Assembly (NCBI GenBank): GCA_025175895.1
Contig: CM045989.1
Location: 135,545,272-135,609,271, forward strand
DNA length: 64,000 nucleotides
Direction of reading: 5' to 3'
From: Wurfbainia villosa
Lineage: Eukaryota > Streptophyta > Magnoliopsida > Zingiberales > Zingiberaceae
The notes under the pieces: generated by a model
What the model saw: the letters and a program-made list of their open reading frames with translations, nothing else
The model's database searches: none
What the model was told of the DNA's origin: nothing
Position numbers and translations under genes: made by a program
Part shown: piece after piece, positions 11,338-22,499 of the stretch
Layout: each line of letters starts with the position of its first letter
How positions within the stretch are numbered: the first letter of the stretch is position 1

Positions 11338-12150
11338 CACTACAAAAATACATCAAAATAGTGATGAAATTTGGCGATAAAATTAATTTGTTGCAAATTT
11401 ACAACAAAATTTGCGACGAATTCCAAATTTTGTCGCAAATTAGTAATGAAATTTGCAATAATTTTTTTTTTTTGCAAACTTATTTATATTTTCGTCGCAA
11501 ATATCGTCGCAGGTTTGCAACAAAATTGATTTTTCGTCGCAAATTTGCAATGAAAAATCAAATTCGTCGTAAAATTTTACGACGAATTACATTTTCGTTG
11601 GAAATTTTTGCAACGAATTATGAATTCGTTACAAAAATTTGCAACGAATTATATTTTCGTTTCAAAATTATATTTTCATTACAAAAATTTACAACGAATT
11701 ATATTTTCATTATAAATTTTGTAACGAATTACATTTTCATTGTAAATTTTGCAACGAATTACATTTTTGTTGTAAATTTTTGCAATGAATTATGAATTCG
11801 TTGCAAAAATTTACAACGAATTATATTTTTGTTGTAAATTTTTACAACGAATTATAAATTCGGTATAAAAATTTACAACGAATTATATTTTCGTTGAAAA
11901 TTTTACAATGAATTACATTTTTATTGTAAATTTTTGCAACGAATTATAAATTCGTTATAAATTTTCCGATAAATTTTAAAAAGATTTTCATAGGACATTT
12001 TAAATTATTTGACAAAGAAAATCAACAATGGAAATTATAAAATTTACGACGAATTTAATATTCATGCTAATTTGACAATAAATTTATTTTTTATCGTAAT
12101 TTTACCACGAAAAATAAATTTCCATCGCAAAATTTTATAATTTCGTAATT
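11338..12150. repeat. Left subterminal repeat array of the CACTA element
   Basis: Several tens of degenerate copies of a GCAACGAATT-like word in both orientations. The ORF at 11361-11795 is a translation of this repeat and not a gene. Confidence 0.85.
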
Positions 12151-12154
12151 AATC

Positions 12155-13086
12155 GTTCCTGAAAGCGACCAAGCGCTCGTTGAATCTCATTTTTCTCTCG
12201 CCGGCTCCTCAAATCTCGATCCGCCGATCTCTAGGGTTTATCCGGCTTCCCGAAAAATTCCGCCGATTTTTTACCCCAAGGCAGATCTTGGACCGAGATC
12301 TCTCGGCAATGGCGTCGATAAAGCGATTTGGGCATCCAATATCGTCTTTTTCCTTTTGGGGATCCTCTTCGCCGTGAGGGTCGCCGTCCCTCCCGCCGCC
12401 GCTGCCCTGTCCTCCGCCGTCCCACGCCTCTCGGCCTCGCTCTGCTCCTGCCTCGCGTCGCCGTACCTCCTCGTCGTCATCCATCTTATTATCCTCCTGA
12501 TATGGAAATTCTCTGACCAGAGACACCACCACCACGGCGAGGAGAAACCACTGGAGGCGGCGGATGTTGTAAAGATCAAACCTTCCGAGCCTCCTCCTCC
12601 TCCTCCCGCTGCCTCTCGAGTTCTCTCACCCGACCCGACTCCCTTGTCTTCGCCCTGCATCCCGCCGTCGCCCAGGCCCGATGAAACGCTAGATCCGGAC
12701 TCCGGTGACTCCCAGCTCACCGACGCCCACACAGCAGACGACGGCAATCCGCTGGATGAGGCGGCGGAGAGCTCCGACGAGAACGACTCTATGGAAGCAA
12801 CTTGGAAAGCGATCATGGAGAAGACCCCACGAGGCGGAGGAACACCAGGCCAAGTCGAACCGCCGCGACCGCCGCCGGCACCGGCCGCGATACGGGCGAG
12901 GCTGCCGTCGGTGACGGGCCGCGAGGAGTTGAACCAGCGATTCGACGATTTCATAAAGAAACGGCACGATCAAATCTGGCTCCAAAGACATGAATCGAAC
13001 CAGAGAAGATTGCAGAAAAGACACCCAGAACTCCATTAATCTCTCGTTCCAAAACTCTAAAACATCAAAAAAAAAAAAAAAAAAAA
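12155..13086 (+). other. Possible retroposed unit with poly(A) tail inside the CACTA element
   Basis: The GC-rich segment starts abruptly after the AT-rich subterminal array, includes a 5'-UTR-like stretch and the intronless coding region, and ends in A20 at 13067-13086. ATTAATC occurs just before the segment (12148-12154) and just after the A run (13089-13095). That pattern fits LINE-mediated retroposition with a 7-bp target duplication. The repeat is short and AT-rich, so chance is possible, and related genes are usually intronless anyway. Confidence 0.45.
12309..13039 (+). pseudogene. Host-type gene copy: two-helix membrane protein of the DUF4408/DUF761 type
   Basis: The long open frame ends at the stop at 13037-13039. 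It encodes two hydrophobic helices (AIWASNIVFFLLGILFAV and LLVVIHLIILLIWKF), a proline/acid-rich linker, and a C-terminal block with GREELNQRFDDFIKK and IWLQRHESNQRRL. That is the layout of plant DUF4408 proteins with a DUF761 tail, a plant family of poorly known function. The only well-placed ATG (12309, ATGGCGTCGATAAAG) is in another frame. One missing base around 12323-12325 would explain this, so the copy looks frameshifted near its start. The first in-frame ATG is far downstream at 12791. The open frame and its GC-rich codons suggest a young copy. It has no intron and is followed 27 bp after the stop by A20. Confidence 0.75.
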
Positions 13087-13099
13087 CTATTAATCAACT

Positions 13100-13626
13100 A
13101 ATGGTTTGCGATCGATCAATAAGATTTCTCGAGGAGTGTGATTGACTTTTGCGATCAATTGTCGTCAAATTTGATGACGAATTTAATTTTATCGTTAAAT
13201 TTTTGTGACGAATTATTTTTTTATCATAGATTTGACGACGAACTATGTTTCATCACCAAATTTGACAACGAATAATTATATTCGTCGTCAAATTTGGCGA
13301 CGAATTTAATTTTTATCGCTAAATTTTTGTGACGAATTATTTTTTGTCGCAGATTTGGCGATGAATTATGTTTCGTCGTCAAATTTGACGACGAATAGTT
13401 ATATTCGATGTTAAATTTGACGACGAATTATGTTTCATTGTCAAATTTAGCGACGAATAGTTATATTCGTCGCTAAATTTGGAGACGAATTTTACAATGA
13501 AAATTTTATTTGTTGTAATTTTTGCGACGAATTTATTTTTTTCGTTGTAAAATTTAGTGACGAATTATTTACAATGAAAAAAATTCATTGCAAAATTCGT
13601 CACCAAATCCTATAATTTTTGTAATG
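13100..13626. repeat. Right subterminal repeat array of the CACTA element
   Basis: More than ten copies of a TTTGACGACGAATTA-like word, mainly in one orientation. Its main word (GACGAA) differs slightly from that of the left array (CAACGAA). Confidence 0.85.
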
Positions 13627-13629
13627 CTT

Positions 13630-15474
13630 GTATTCTATGTAAGACATCTCTCTCAATCCCTCTATCATTTTGCAAAAATGATCCCAAATATTTAAAGCTC
13701 TCAGTTCCAGACAACTCATCATCTCTTATCTTAACATTTGTCTCATTACGTCTAATATTGCTAAATTTAAATTCCATATATTCTGTCTTTACTCTACTAA
13801 GCTTAAAACCTTTCACTTCTAGTATTTTTCGTCGAGGTTCTAGTTTAGCATTTACCCCTTCACGTGTCTTATCTACCAAAATAATATCATCTGCAAACAA
13901 CATACACCACAGTACTATATCTTAAATGTGTCCAGTGAGTTCGTTCATGATTAGTGTAAAAAGATAGGGATTTAAAAATGATCCTCGATGTAACCCTATC
14001 TTTATTGGAAATGCATCAGTTAATCCACCTGAAGTCTTCACTCTGGTCGTTAATCCACTTGAAGTCTTCACTCTGGTCGTTACTTTCTCATATATATCCT
14101 TAATTAGTTCAATATGTGTTACACTAATACCTCTTTTTTTTAAAAATTTTCCATATTATTTCTCTTGGAACTCTATCATAAATTTTTTCTAAATCAATGA
14201 ATACCATGTGTAGATCTTGTTTTTGCTCTCTATACTTTTCAATTAGTTGTTTAAGAAGATGTATAACTTCTATTGTCGACATTCCTGATATGAATCCAAA
14301 TTGAATTTCGAGAACCGTGGTCTTCTTCCTTAATCTTTTTTCTATTACTCTTTTCCAAGTTTCATGGTATGATTCATTAGTTTAATACCCCTATAGTTTT
14401 CACAAGTTTGTATGTCTTCCTTATTGTTATATAAGAGAATTAGGATACTTACCCTCCATTGATCAGACATCCTTTTTGTTTTCAATATCATGCTAAATAA
14501 TTTTATAAGTCATTCAATACCTTGTTTCCCTAGACACTTCTATACCTCTATCAGAATATCGTTCAACGACTTTTCCATTTTGCATTCCATTTAAAGCTTG
14601 TTCTACTTTTGAAATTTGAATTCTACGATAAAAATTTAAATTTTTATACTCATTTGACTTACTTAAATTACCTAAATTAAGTTGGTCTTCTAAATTTTCA
14701 TTAAAAAGTTGATGAAAATATATCTTCCATCGCTATTTTATTTCTTCATCATGTACTAGTACCCTATTGCATTCATCTTTAATACATCTTATTTGATTAA
14801 GATCTTTTGTCTTCCTCTCTCTCACTTTAGCTATTCTATAAATGTTTCTTTTCCCTTCTTTTGTATCTAATTTTCGATATAACTGTTCAAAAGTTTCAGT
14901 CTTAACTTCATTCACTATTTTCTTAGCTTCTTTCTTGGATATTGTATATTTTTTTCAATTTTTTCTCATTTTTACAAATATATAATTTCTTATATATTGT
15001 TCGTTTTTCCTTGACTTTCTCTTGCACTTTTTTATTCCACTATCAAGATTCTTTACTTGGTGATGCATACCCCATTAACTCACCGAGTACACTCTTGGCT
15101 ACTATTTTCAATTTTGATATCATCTTATCCCGCGTCGTATTAGGGTCATTGTATATTTCATCTAATACTTGTACTCCTATCTTCTCTTTGAATATATTTA
15201 ATTTTTCATCCTTTAACTTCCACCATTTAATTCTAGGAGTCGTGTATATTTTTTTTTTATTAATATTATATTTAAGGCGTATATCCAATACTACTAATTT
15301 ATATTGAGTAGTTAAACTTTCTCCAGAGATGACCTTATAATTTTTATAAATTTTTCTCTCTCTTCCTAACTATAAGAAAGTCAATTTGTGATTTATTATT
15401 TTCACTTTTGAACATGACCAAGTGTTCTTTTCTTTCTTAAAAAAAATGTATTAGCTAGTATAAGATCATATGCT
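13630..15474 (-). pseudogene. LINE ORF, reverse transcriptase region
   Basis: The minus strand shows the catalytic-box stretch MLFADDIILVDKTREGVN (about 13903-13850), followed by KTEYMEFKF and KYLGSFLQNDRG, which is typical of plant RTE reverse transcriptases. Upstream pieces (14733-14915 and 15043-15288) give KVRERKTKDLNQIRCIKDE and RIKWWKLKDEKLNIF from the region between endonuclease and RT. Stops and frameshifts are frequent. A 30-bp tandem duplication lies at 14019-14078. Confidence 0.88.
14019..14078. repeat. Two tandem copies of a 30-bp segment
   Basis: GTTAATCCACYTGAAGTCTT and its continuation occur twice in a row with one difference. It is a local duplication inside the dead LINE, preserving the frame by its length. 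Confidence 0.85.
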
Positions 15475-15482
15475 ATTGTAAA

Positions 15483-16052
15483 TAGGGTTGTAAATGAATC
15501 AAGTGTTCATGAACAAGCTTGGTGTTCGACTCGGTAAGAGCTCATTTATGTTCATTCAATATGCATCAAAGTCAATTAATAAATAAGCTTGAACAACTTG
15601 ATAAATTAAATAACCAAACTTGAACACATGTGTTCGGCTTGTTAATGTTCGTGAACAATATTCGTGAACAGTGTTTGTGAACATTAACAAGCCGATTATG
15701 TTTATACTATTTTAAAAATTATTTTTGAATTTATTTATACTCATTTATAAACCAGGATTAAATTAGTAAAATTTTAAATAAACAAACAAGTTTGACTTTA
15801 AAGCTTGATAATGTTTAAATAAGTCAAATTTAAATAAGCTTGAATCAAGCTTGATTAGAAGCTTGATATCCATTAAACAAGTCAAGCTCAATTCAAGCTC
15901 AAGTCAAACTCAAGCTAAAAAAAAAAACAAGCCAAACTTGAACAGGTTTTTCAATAGCTTGATTAATTTTAGGTTTGGCTCGGCTCGGTTTGATTTTCTT
16001 ATCAAACAAGTCTGAACACTACAAAGCTTGGCTTGACTCGTTTACAACCCTA
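15483..16052. mobile_element. hAT-type MITE, 570 bp
   Basis: Perfect 12-bp terminal inverted repeats (TAGGGTTGTAAA at the left, TTTACAACCCTA at the right) are flanked by an 8-bp target duplication, ATTGTAAA at 15475-15482 and ATTGCAAA at 16053-16060 with one later change. It has no coding capacity and many AAGCTTG/CAAGCTT words. A long inverted repeat at about 15636-15691 could form a hairpin. It interrupts the LINE between endonuclease and RT. Confidence 0.9.
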
Positions 16053-16620
16053 ATTGCAAAATCCAATATAGTTTTACCTTCTTCATTTCTTGTTCCAAAC
16101 CCATAACCCCCATGCACCCTCTCATATTCGTCATTTTTCACTTCGACATGCCCATTTAAATCGCCTCCTATCAAAATCATATCATTTGACGGAATATTTT
16201 GTAAGACTTCATTCAAGTCCTTCCAAAACCTTAATTTGGTATATTCATCTAATCTTATTTGAGATGCATATCCACTAATTACGTTCATAGTTTCTTTCTC
16301 CACTACTATTTTGAGAGTTATAATTCTATCCTCCTTTCTAATTACTCCTACAACTTCATCTTTTAACGAACTATCAATAATAATACTCACTCCATTTCTT
16401 TTTTTACTCTTTCCTGTATATCATAATTCAACACCCGAGTTCTCTATCATCTTTGCCTTCTCACCTACTCATTTTGTCTATTGTACATATACAATATTAA
16501 TTTTTCTCCTAATCATCGTATCTACTATCTCTATTGTTTTACCAATGAGGGTTCATATGTTCCATGTACCAAATCTTAGACTATTAGTTTTTCTATAATA
16601 TTTGTTCTTACCCAACCTAG
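16053..16620 (-). pseudogene. LINE ORF, endonuclease region
   Basis: The apurinic/apyrimidinic-type endonuclease nicks target DNA to prime reverse transcription. The minus strand starts with LRFGTWNI (about 16580-16555) and continues with IEIVDTMIRRKINIVYVQ, KMIENSGVEL and then the open stretch 16390-16063 with IIIDSSLKDEVVGV, NVISGYAS, LIGGDLNGHV and HGGYGFGTRNEEG. At least three stops lie in the N-terminal part, and the hAT MITE cuts the frame at 16060. Confidence 0.88.
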
Positions 16621-16672
16621 GATGTGAGAAATCTTGCTTATTTAATACTACATCCAAGTTCTCATGGAGATG

Positions 16673-16789
16673 TAGCGGTTATTACCGATACATTACAGTC
16701 GGACTCTGCAATGCGAACTCTAGTATATTTTTCACTATATCCGAGTTCTGAAAATATAGTGGTCATTATCGAGACATTACAGTCGAACC
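16673..16789 (-). repeat. LINE 5' tandem repeat, split by the solo LTR
   Basis: Two units of about 108 bp share a TTAC/TATCGA-ACATTACAGTCG core. The second unit is cut at 16789 and resumes at 27079 with CTGTAATGCG, matching CTGCAATGCG of the first unit. Tandem 5' units often carry promoter function in LINEs; that role is inferred here. Confidence 0.55.
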
Positions 16790-17475
16790 TGTTGGTGCAG
16801 TAGGCACCTAAGTCGAATCTGAGTTTTGATTATAGCAAACGATACAAAGTTAAGCTCATGTCGTTATCTCACGAGCTGAATCGAGTGTGCAGAAAATTGC
16901 TATAGCTGGAGCTGAAGGCTAGCGACACCCAGAGGATGCCGCGGTGGTCGGGCGACACTCGAGTGACTTCGGAGGGAGCCGAAGGAATCGAGTGGAAGGC
17001 TGGAAGCAAAGCAACACAGTGAGTATCGAGGTAAGCTCGTGTGTGCGAGCGTAAGTGAGGTCGTATCCTCTTTACGGGGATGATCTTAAGCGTAGATCCG
17101 ACCAAAGACATCTTATAGGTGGTCTAGGTCGAGATCGGACGGTCGGAGGCCATTAAAACAATGTTTTTGTTAAGCTAACTTTGCCTTGCAGCTAGCATCA
17201 GTCGACTGCCAGCTTGGAGGACTCGACTGTCGTCCATCAGTCGACTGCCTGAGGTCAGCATTCGACAGATGCTACCATCAGTCGACTGATGGTCAAGGAT
17301 TAGCCTCGAGGAGTCAAGCCTTATCACCATTTTTCAAGGAGCCATGTGCCAAAACTCTATTGGGTGAAGTTCCTCTCGAAAAGGGGCTCAAAGGCTATAA
17401 AAGGAGGGTCAATCCTAGAGTTTCATCATCAATTCTAAGCTTCCAAAAGCCTCCGCCAAGCTACAACCTTCCGAC

Positions 17476-19295
17476 TGTTGGGTTTTTTCCGAGCCGCAAA
17501 AACCGCTTTTTGCGTTGCGGAAACCTCGGAAGCCCCCGGCCACGGATCCGTGCGAAGAAGTATTAAAACAAAAACATGTATGTGCTTGTATAAAATACCC
17601 TAGATCTACCTTAGATCTAAGAGATAAGAACGTTACCCTCGATGCGATGCCCTTCGCAAATCCCGCTCGTCCAAAAGTCCGTCGGAACTCGAGAGTGTCA
17701 AGTGCACACTCCTCTATGGTATCCACACAAGCAATAGGTGGAAGAAAAACACACTTGAGTGTGCTAGCACTCCTAGGGTGTCTCGGCAAGATGAGGAAGG
17801 AGAGGGAGAGAGCTTGAGAGGAAAAATTCCAAGGTTGAAGATGAAGTCAATTAGCCACCAATAATCAATACTCCATCTAATGGAGTGGCCGGCCACTTCA
17901 TGGAGGGGGGTTACATGCATGCATGTAACTCCCATGACCCTTGATCTCCCTCATGATGTGGCATCAATTGACAAAGTCAATGATGATGTAGCATCATCAT
18001 TGGCCCATGCCAAGTCATCACCATGACATGGCATTTGGTCAAGTCAAACTTGACCTTTCATCTTCCCTCTCAAGTCAAGTCAAACTTGACCTCTAATCTC
18101 CCATGGTTGATCAAATCTAACCACTTGACTCAAGTCAATTTAATTTAATGAATCTTTATTCATTAATTTAAATTGATTTGATGAATCAAATCTCAATTAG
18201 ACTCATTCAACACTTGAATCAACTTGAGTCTAACTCAATTAGTCTAATTTGGATTACTCTTAATCCAATTTGGTTCATCCCATGAACCTAATCCTCATGG
18301 TTCATCATATGAACCTAATCTCCATCTAATTGCTCTTATGTGTGTGACCCTATAGGTTCTTGTAGCGTTAGCGATGTCCTAAACCGATTTAGGAACATAA
18401 GCAATGAGCGGTATCTAGCAACACATCATTGCTACCCAAGTTACAAGAATGTTGAGCTCCAACATCACCTTTGTGACTACTAATTGTGACTCTCACAATA
18501 TGTGACAATGTCCCTCTATCCTTGACATCTAGATTGACCAATCGAGGCATAGACCGTGTCATCCTCGGTACAATCTAAATCTTGAACTCAGTAGACTCAC
18601 TCTAATCAAATGAGCTCAATATCTCATATTGACTCATTTGGGCATGCCATACGCCGTGGTCTCACTCTATCAAGAATATCGATGTCACCCCCGTCATATA
18701 GGAGGGATAGATCCCATCTACATCACTCACATCCCTCCGCATAATTCGTTACATACCCAGTAATCGCCTTTATAGTCCACCCATTTACGGGTGACGTTTG
18801 ACGAAACCAAAGTATGCAATTCATTATGTAGGGAACCATGGTGACTTCAGGTCTAAGGACTAATAGTCATACTAATAGTCACATGAGAAAGTATATGACA
18901 CTCATATAACGATTCATGATACTTTCTCATGGCGGGTCATTCAGTATACATTCTCCAATGCATACCCATGTGTCAACTTGATATCTCATATCCATGACTT
19001 GTGAGATCAAGTCATCTTGTTGACCTACATGCTAGTCTCTACGCATTAACATTGTCCCTGAATGTTAATACTCGACTAGGAATGATTAAGAGTAGTGTTC
19101 TCTATATCATCTCATTATCGATTCAACCAATCGATTGATATAGATAAGAACCTACTACTCAAGGACATTATTATATTTAGTTATTTGGCACCAATACAAG
19201 TAAATATAATAATCATGCCTTAATAAATAGGAATATGATACAATAAAGTCCATACAACAATCATCATATGATTGGCTCTAGGGCTTTCACTAACA
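17476..19295 (-). repeat. 3' LTR of the 9.2-kb Copia element
   Basis: A 1820-bp copy of the same LTR seen at 24842-26656 and 27692-29519. ORFs in it recur in all copies at the same place and are not supported as genes. Confidence 0.92.
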
Positions 19296-19315
19296 ATCTC
19301 CCACTAGCACTAGTG

Positions 19316-20089
19316 CTAATCACCGTAGTATCTAATACCCAATGACCTAGTGTGACCATCATGCTTTTTCTGTGCCAAAGCCTTGGTCAAGGGATCTGCG
19401 ATGTTAGCCTCTGTGGGTACTCTGCAAATCTTCACATCTCCTCTATCGATGATCTCTTGAATGAGATGGAAGCGCCGTAGTATGTGTTTGGTCCGCTGGT
19501 GTGAGCGAGGTTCCTTAGCCTGTGCAATCGCTCCATTGTTGTCACAATAGAGCTCTATAGGATCTGCAATGCTAGGAACCACCCCAAGCTCAGTAATGAA
19601 CTTGCGGATCCAAACTGCCTCCTTTGCTGCCTCAGATGCAGCGATATACTCGGCCTCTGTTGTAGAATCAGCAACTGTGTCCTGCTTTGAACTCTTCCAG
19701 CTCACAGCGCCACCATTCAAGTAAAACACGAACCCTGACTGCGATCTGTAATCATCCTGGTCAGTTTGGAAGCTGGCATCGCTGTAACCCTTTACAGCTA
19801 GCTCCTCATCGCCTCCAAATATCAAGAAATATTCTTTAGTCCTTCTCAAGTACTTAAGAATATTCTTGGCTCTATCGATGGCGCTCACCGGATCCGAGTA
19901 TCTACTCGTCATGCTCAAAGCATACGAGACATCGAGACAGTACACAACATGGCGTACATGATAGATCCTATAGCGGATCGTAAGAGATCTTATCCATGCG
20001 GTCTCTCTCTCTAGAAGAGGGACTTTGAGTCTTGAAAGACTCACACCATGTGACATCGCCAGGTCCTTTCTTGGAATTCTGCATGGCAA
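19316..20089 (-). pseudogene. Copia RNase H and end of reverse transcriptase
   Basis: RNase H removes the RNA template during replication. The open stretch shows the RT/RNase H junction (AKNILKYLRRTKEYFLIFGG) and RNase H motifs GYSDASFQTDQDDYRSQSG, the acidic TEAEYIAASEA, YCDNNGAIAQAKEP and HQRTKHILRRFHLI, ending near ANIADPLTKAL. The active-site acidic residues are visible in this piece, but it is out of frame with the upstream RT. It ends about 20 bp before the 3' LTR. Confidence 0.85.
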
Positions 20090-20259
20090 ACCAAGTAATA
20101 CCGTGTCAATGTATGTACTCGACTTAGGCCAGCAATCTCTTAGATCTATCTCTATAGATCTTGATGCCTAGAATACAGGCTGCTTCACCTAAGTCCTTCA
20201 TTGAGAAGCACGTCCCCAGCCAAGTCTTCACAGACTGTAGCGAAGGGATGTCATTCCCA

Positions 20260-20830
20260 ATGAGTTAGTATGTCATCCACATATGATCAAGGAACACAAG
20301 CTGTGTTCCCATTAACCCTCTTGTAGACCAGGTTCATCTTCATTCTTGATGAAACCAAACTGTTTGATCGCATCATCGAATCGAAGATTCGGCTCGAAGC
20401 TTGCTTTAGCCCATAAATGGACCTTTGCGGCTTGCATACCTTCGATATCTTTGTGGATCTACAAAACCCTCGGGTTGTGTCATGTACACATCCTCGAGTA
20501 AGTTTCCATTCGTAAACGCGGTTTTGACATCCATCTGCCGGATCTCATAATCGTGGTATCTTTGCAATAGCAAGCAAGATCCGAATGGACTTAAACATCG
20601 CCTTGGAGAAAAGGTTTCATCATAGTCAATACCATGAATTTGCTTGAAACCTTTAGCCACCAATCGGCCCTTATAGGTATCGTAAGTCCATCCATGTCTT
20701 TCTCCTAAAGACCCACTTACACCCAATGGGTTTGACCCTTGGTGGATCGACAAAGTCCATACTTGGTTAGTGTACATGGATTCCATCTCGGATCTCATGG
20801 CGTCTAGCCATTTCTCGAGAATCTGGGCTC
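20260..20830 (-). pseudogene. Copia reverse transcriptase, frameshifted
   Basis: The open stretch 20406-20798 contains GRLVAKGFKQIHGIDYDETF and IRQMDVKTAFTNGNLLEDVY, the fingers and palm motifs of Copia RT. The catalytic YVDD box is encoded at 20272-20283 but in another frame from the surrounding pieces. At least three frame changes lie between 20100 and 20830. Confidence 0.82.
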
Positions 20831-21033
20831 ATCACGCTTCTCGATAGGAGGTAGGCTCATTCTCAATGAGCATAACGTCATCATGGTCGACAAGAGAAAT
20901 GAGTATATCTCGGTGACGGCGTACCCTATCGGACCTGCGAAGAGGTAGGTCTACTTGAGCAATTGGTTGTTCCACAACTCTTTGTGCAACAACCTCATCA
21001 CCCACAACACTTTGTGGTTCTGTTCAACCTCCA

Positions 21034-22170
21034 TCAAGGCCTCAGTGCTATGGTCCTTATCTTGAATTTCTTGAGATCGAAGAGTACTCCCACTAGTTTT
21101 CTAGAAACAAAATCCCTTTCTAGAAAAACCCCGTCTTCGCCACAAACACTTTGTCTTGTGGGAATGTAAATAATATCCCTTTGTATCCTTGGGATATCCA
21201 ACAAAATAGCACCTATCGGATTTGGGTCCCGGTTTATGCGAGACTTGGCGTCGAGCGTAAGCCTCACAACCCCAAATCCTCATAAAAGACATCTTGGGAT
21301 TTTTCCTGTCCATATCGTATATGGTGTCTTTACCTGACCTTGGATGGTACGGTTAAGGGTAAAGGCTGCGTGTCGAGCATATCCCCAAAAGGATATAGGA
21401 AGATCTGTGTGACTCATCATAGATCGTACCATATCCAATAGGGTACGATTCCTCCTTTCGGATACACCATTCCACTGTGGTGTTCCAGGAGGAGTGAGTT
21501 GGGATAGAATCCCACACTCAGTTAGATAGTCACGAAACTCATGGCTAAGGTATTCACCACCTTGATCTGATCGAAGTATCTTAATACTCTTGCCAAGCTG
21601 GTTTTGTACTTCATTCTTAAATTCTTTGAACTTTTCAAAGGATTCAGATTTATGTGTCATAAGATACACATAACCATATCTACTGAAGTCATCAGTAAAT
21701 GTAATGAAGTACCTGTAACCACCTCTAGCAGCAACATTGAAAGGACCACATACATCACTATGTATAAGTCCTAACAAATCTGTTACTCTTTTGCTATGTC
21801 CACTAAAGGGAGTCTTGGTCATCTTGCCTAAAAGGCAAGACTCGCATGTCTCATATGATTCAAAATCAAATGAGTCTAGCAGCCCATCCTTATGGAGCTG
21901 AGATAAGCGACTCTCATTTATGTGACCTAAGCGACAATGCCAGAGATAGGTTTGGTTCAACTCATTTGATTTGAACCTCTTTGTACTTATGTTATAGATA
22001 GGGCTCTCTAAGTCTAGAAAGTAGAGTCCGTTCATTAGAGGTGCACTACAATAGAACATATCATTTAAATAAACTGAACAACATTTGTTCTTTATTATAA
22101 ATGAAAACCCTTTCTTGTCCAACAAGAAAGCTGAAATGATGTTCTTAGTTAAGCGGGCACATAACAACAT
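21034..22170 (-). pseudogene. Copia GAG-pre-integrase and integrase
   Basis: Integrase inserts the DNA copy into the genome. The open part 21280-22170 has the zinc-binding pre-integrase motif (LWHCRLGHINESRLSQLHKDG, ending CESCLLGK) and the catalytic core with HSDVCGPF, FITFTDDFSRYGYVYLM and SDQGGEYLSHEF, so both aspartates and the glutamate are present. The chain continues in two other frames to about 21034 (RIWGCEAYAR, GYPKDTKGYY). Frameshifts near 21300 and 21200 break it. Confidence 0.85.
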
Positions 22171-22499
22171 TCTTCTAATTCTAGTACAAGCCCGGAGGCG
22201 AGAGATAGATCATAAGTTCCTACGTGACAGACAACCCTTGCTCCATTGCCTACTCGTAGGTCCACCTGCGCCCTTTGTCAATGCCTTGCTATTTCTCACC
22301 ATTTTGCACATTGAAATGTGAGATGCACATCCGTATCTAATACCCATGATGAAGAAATAGATAGATTGACTTCTATAACATTTATACAGTAGAAGTCTCA
22401 CTTCTCTTCTTCTTAAGATCTTCGGGTATGCCTTGCGATTCACGCTTCCAGTGTCACTGCTTCCTTGCGGAAGAAGCAAGTCCCTTCCTTGGCTACCCC

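Larger units (their letters stand above)
11338..13626. mobile_element. CACTA element carrying a host-type gene (Pack-CACTA)
   Basis: The left end reads CACTACAAAAATACATC at 11338. The right end reads TTTTTGTAATG up to 13626, the inverse of CACTACAAAAA with one change. The 3-bp target duplication CTT is present at 11335-11337 and 13627-13629. AT-rich arrays of the motif GCGACGAATT/AATTCGTCGC in both orientations fill both ends (11338 to about 12150 and about 13100-13626). No transposase is present, so it depends on an autonomous CACTA. A GC-rich gene copy (about 12155-13086) lies in the middle. The insertion site is inside the C-terminal coding region of the LINE. Confidence 0.93.
10820..16789 (-). 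mobile_element. RTE-type LINE, dead and interrupted
   Basis: Read on the minus strand, an endonuclease (about 16620 to 16053), a reverse transcriptase (15474 to 13630) and a C-terminal domain (11337 to 10820) follow one another. Two DNA transposons sit between them with clean target duplications. At the CACTA insertion the LINE reading joins exactly (HRIQ on one side, AGWLK on the other). The 5' region holds a tandem repeat (about 16673-16789) whose second copy continues after the solo LTR at 27079, so the LINE extends to roughly 27110. Confidence 0.85.

Noticed and set aside
11361..11795. 144-codon plus-strand ORF
   Set aside because: It is a translation of the CACTA subterminal repeat, with a repetitive Ile/Phe/Asn-rich product.
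12180..13036. Overlapping long ORFs on both strands of the GC-rich block (for example 12271-12954 minus)
   Set aside because: GC-rich DNA opens several frames; only the plus frame ending at 13039 has membrane helices and a family-like C-terminus.
15043..16598. Plus-strand ORFs in the LINE region
   Set aside because: They are antisense to the clear RTE polyprotein remnants.
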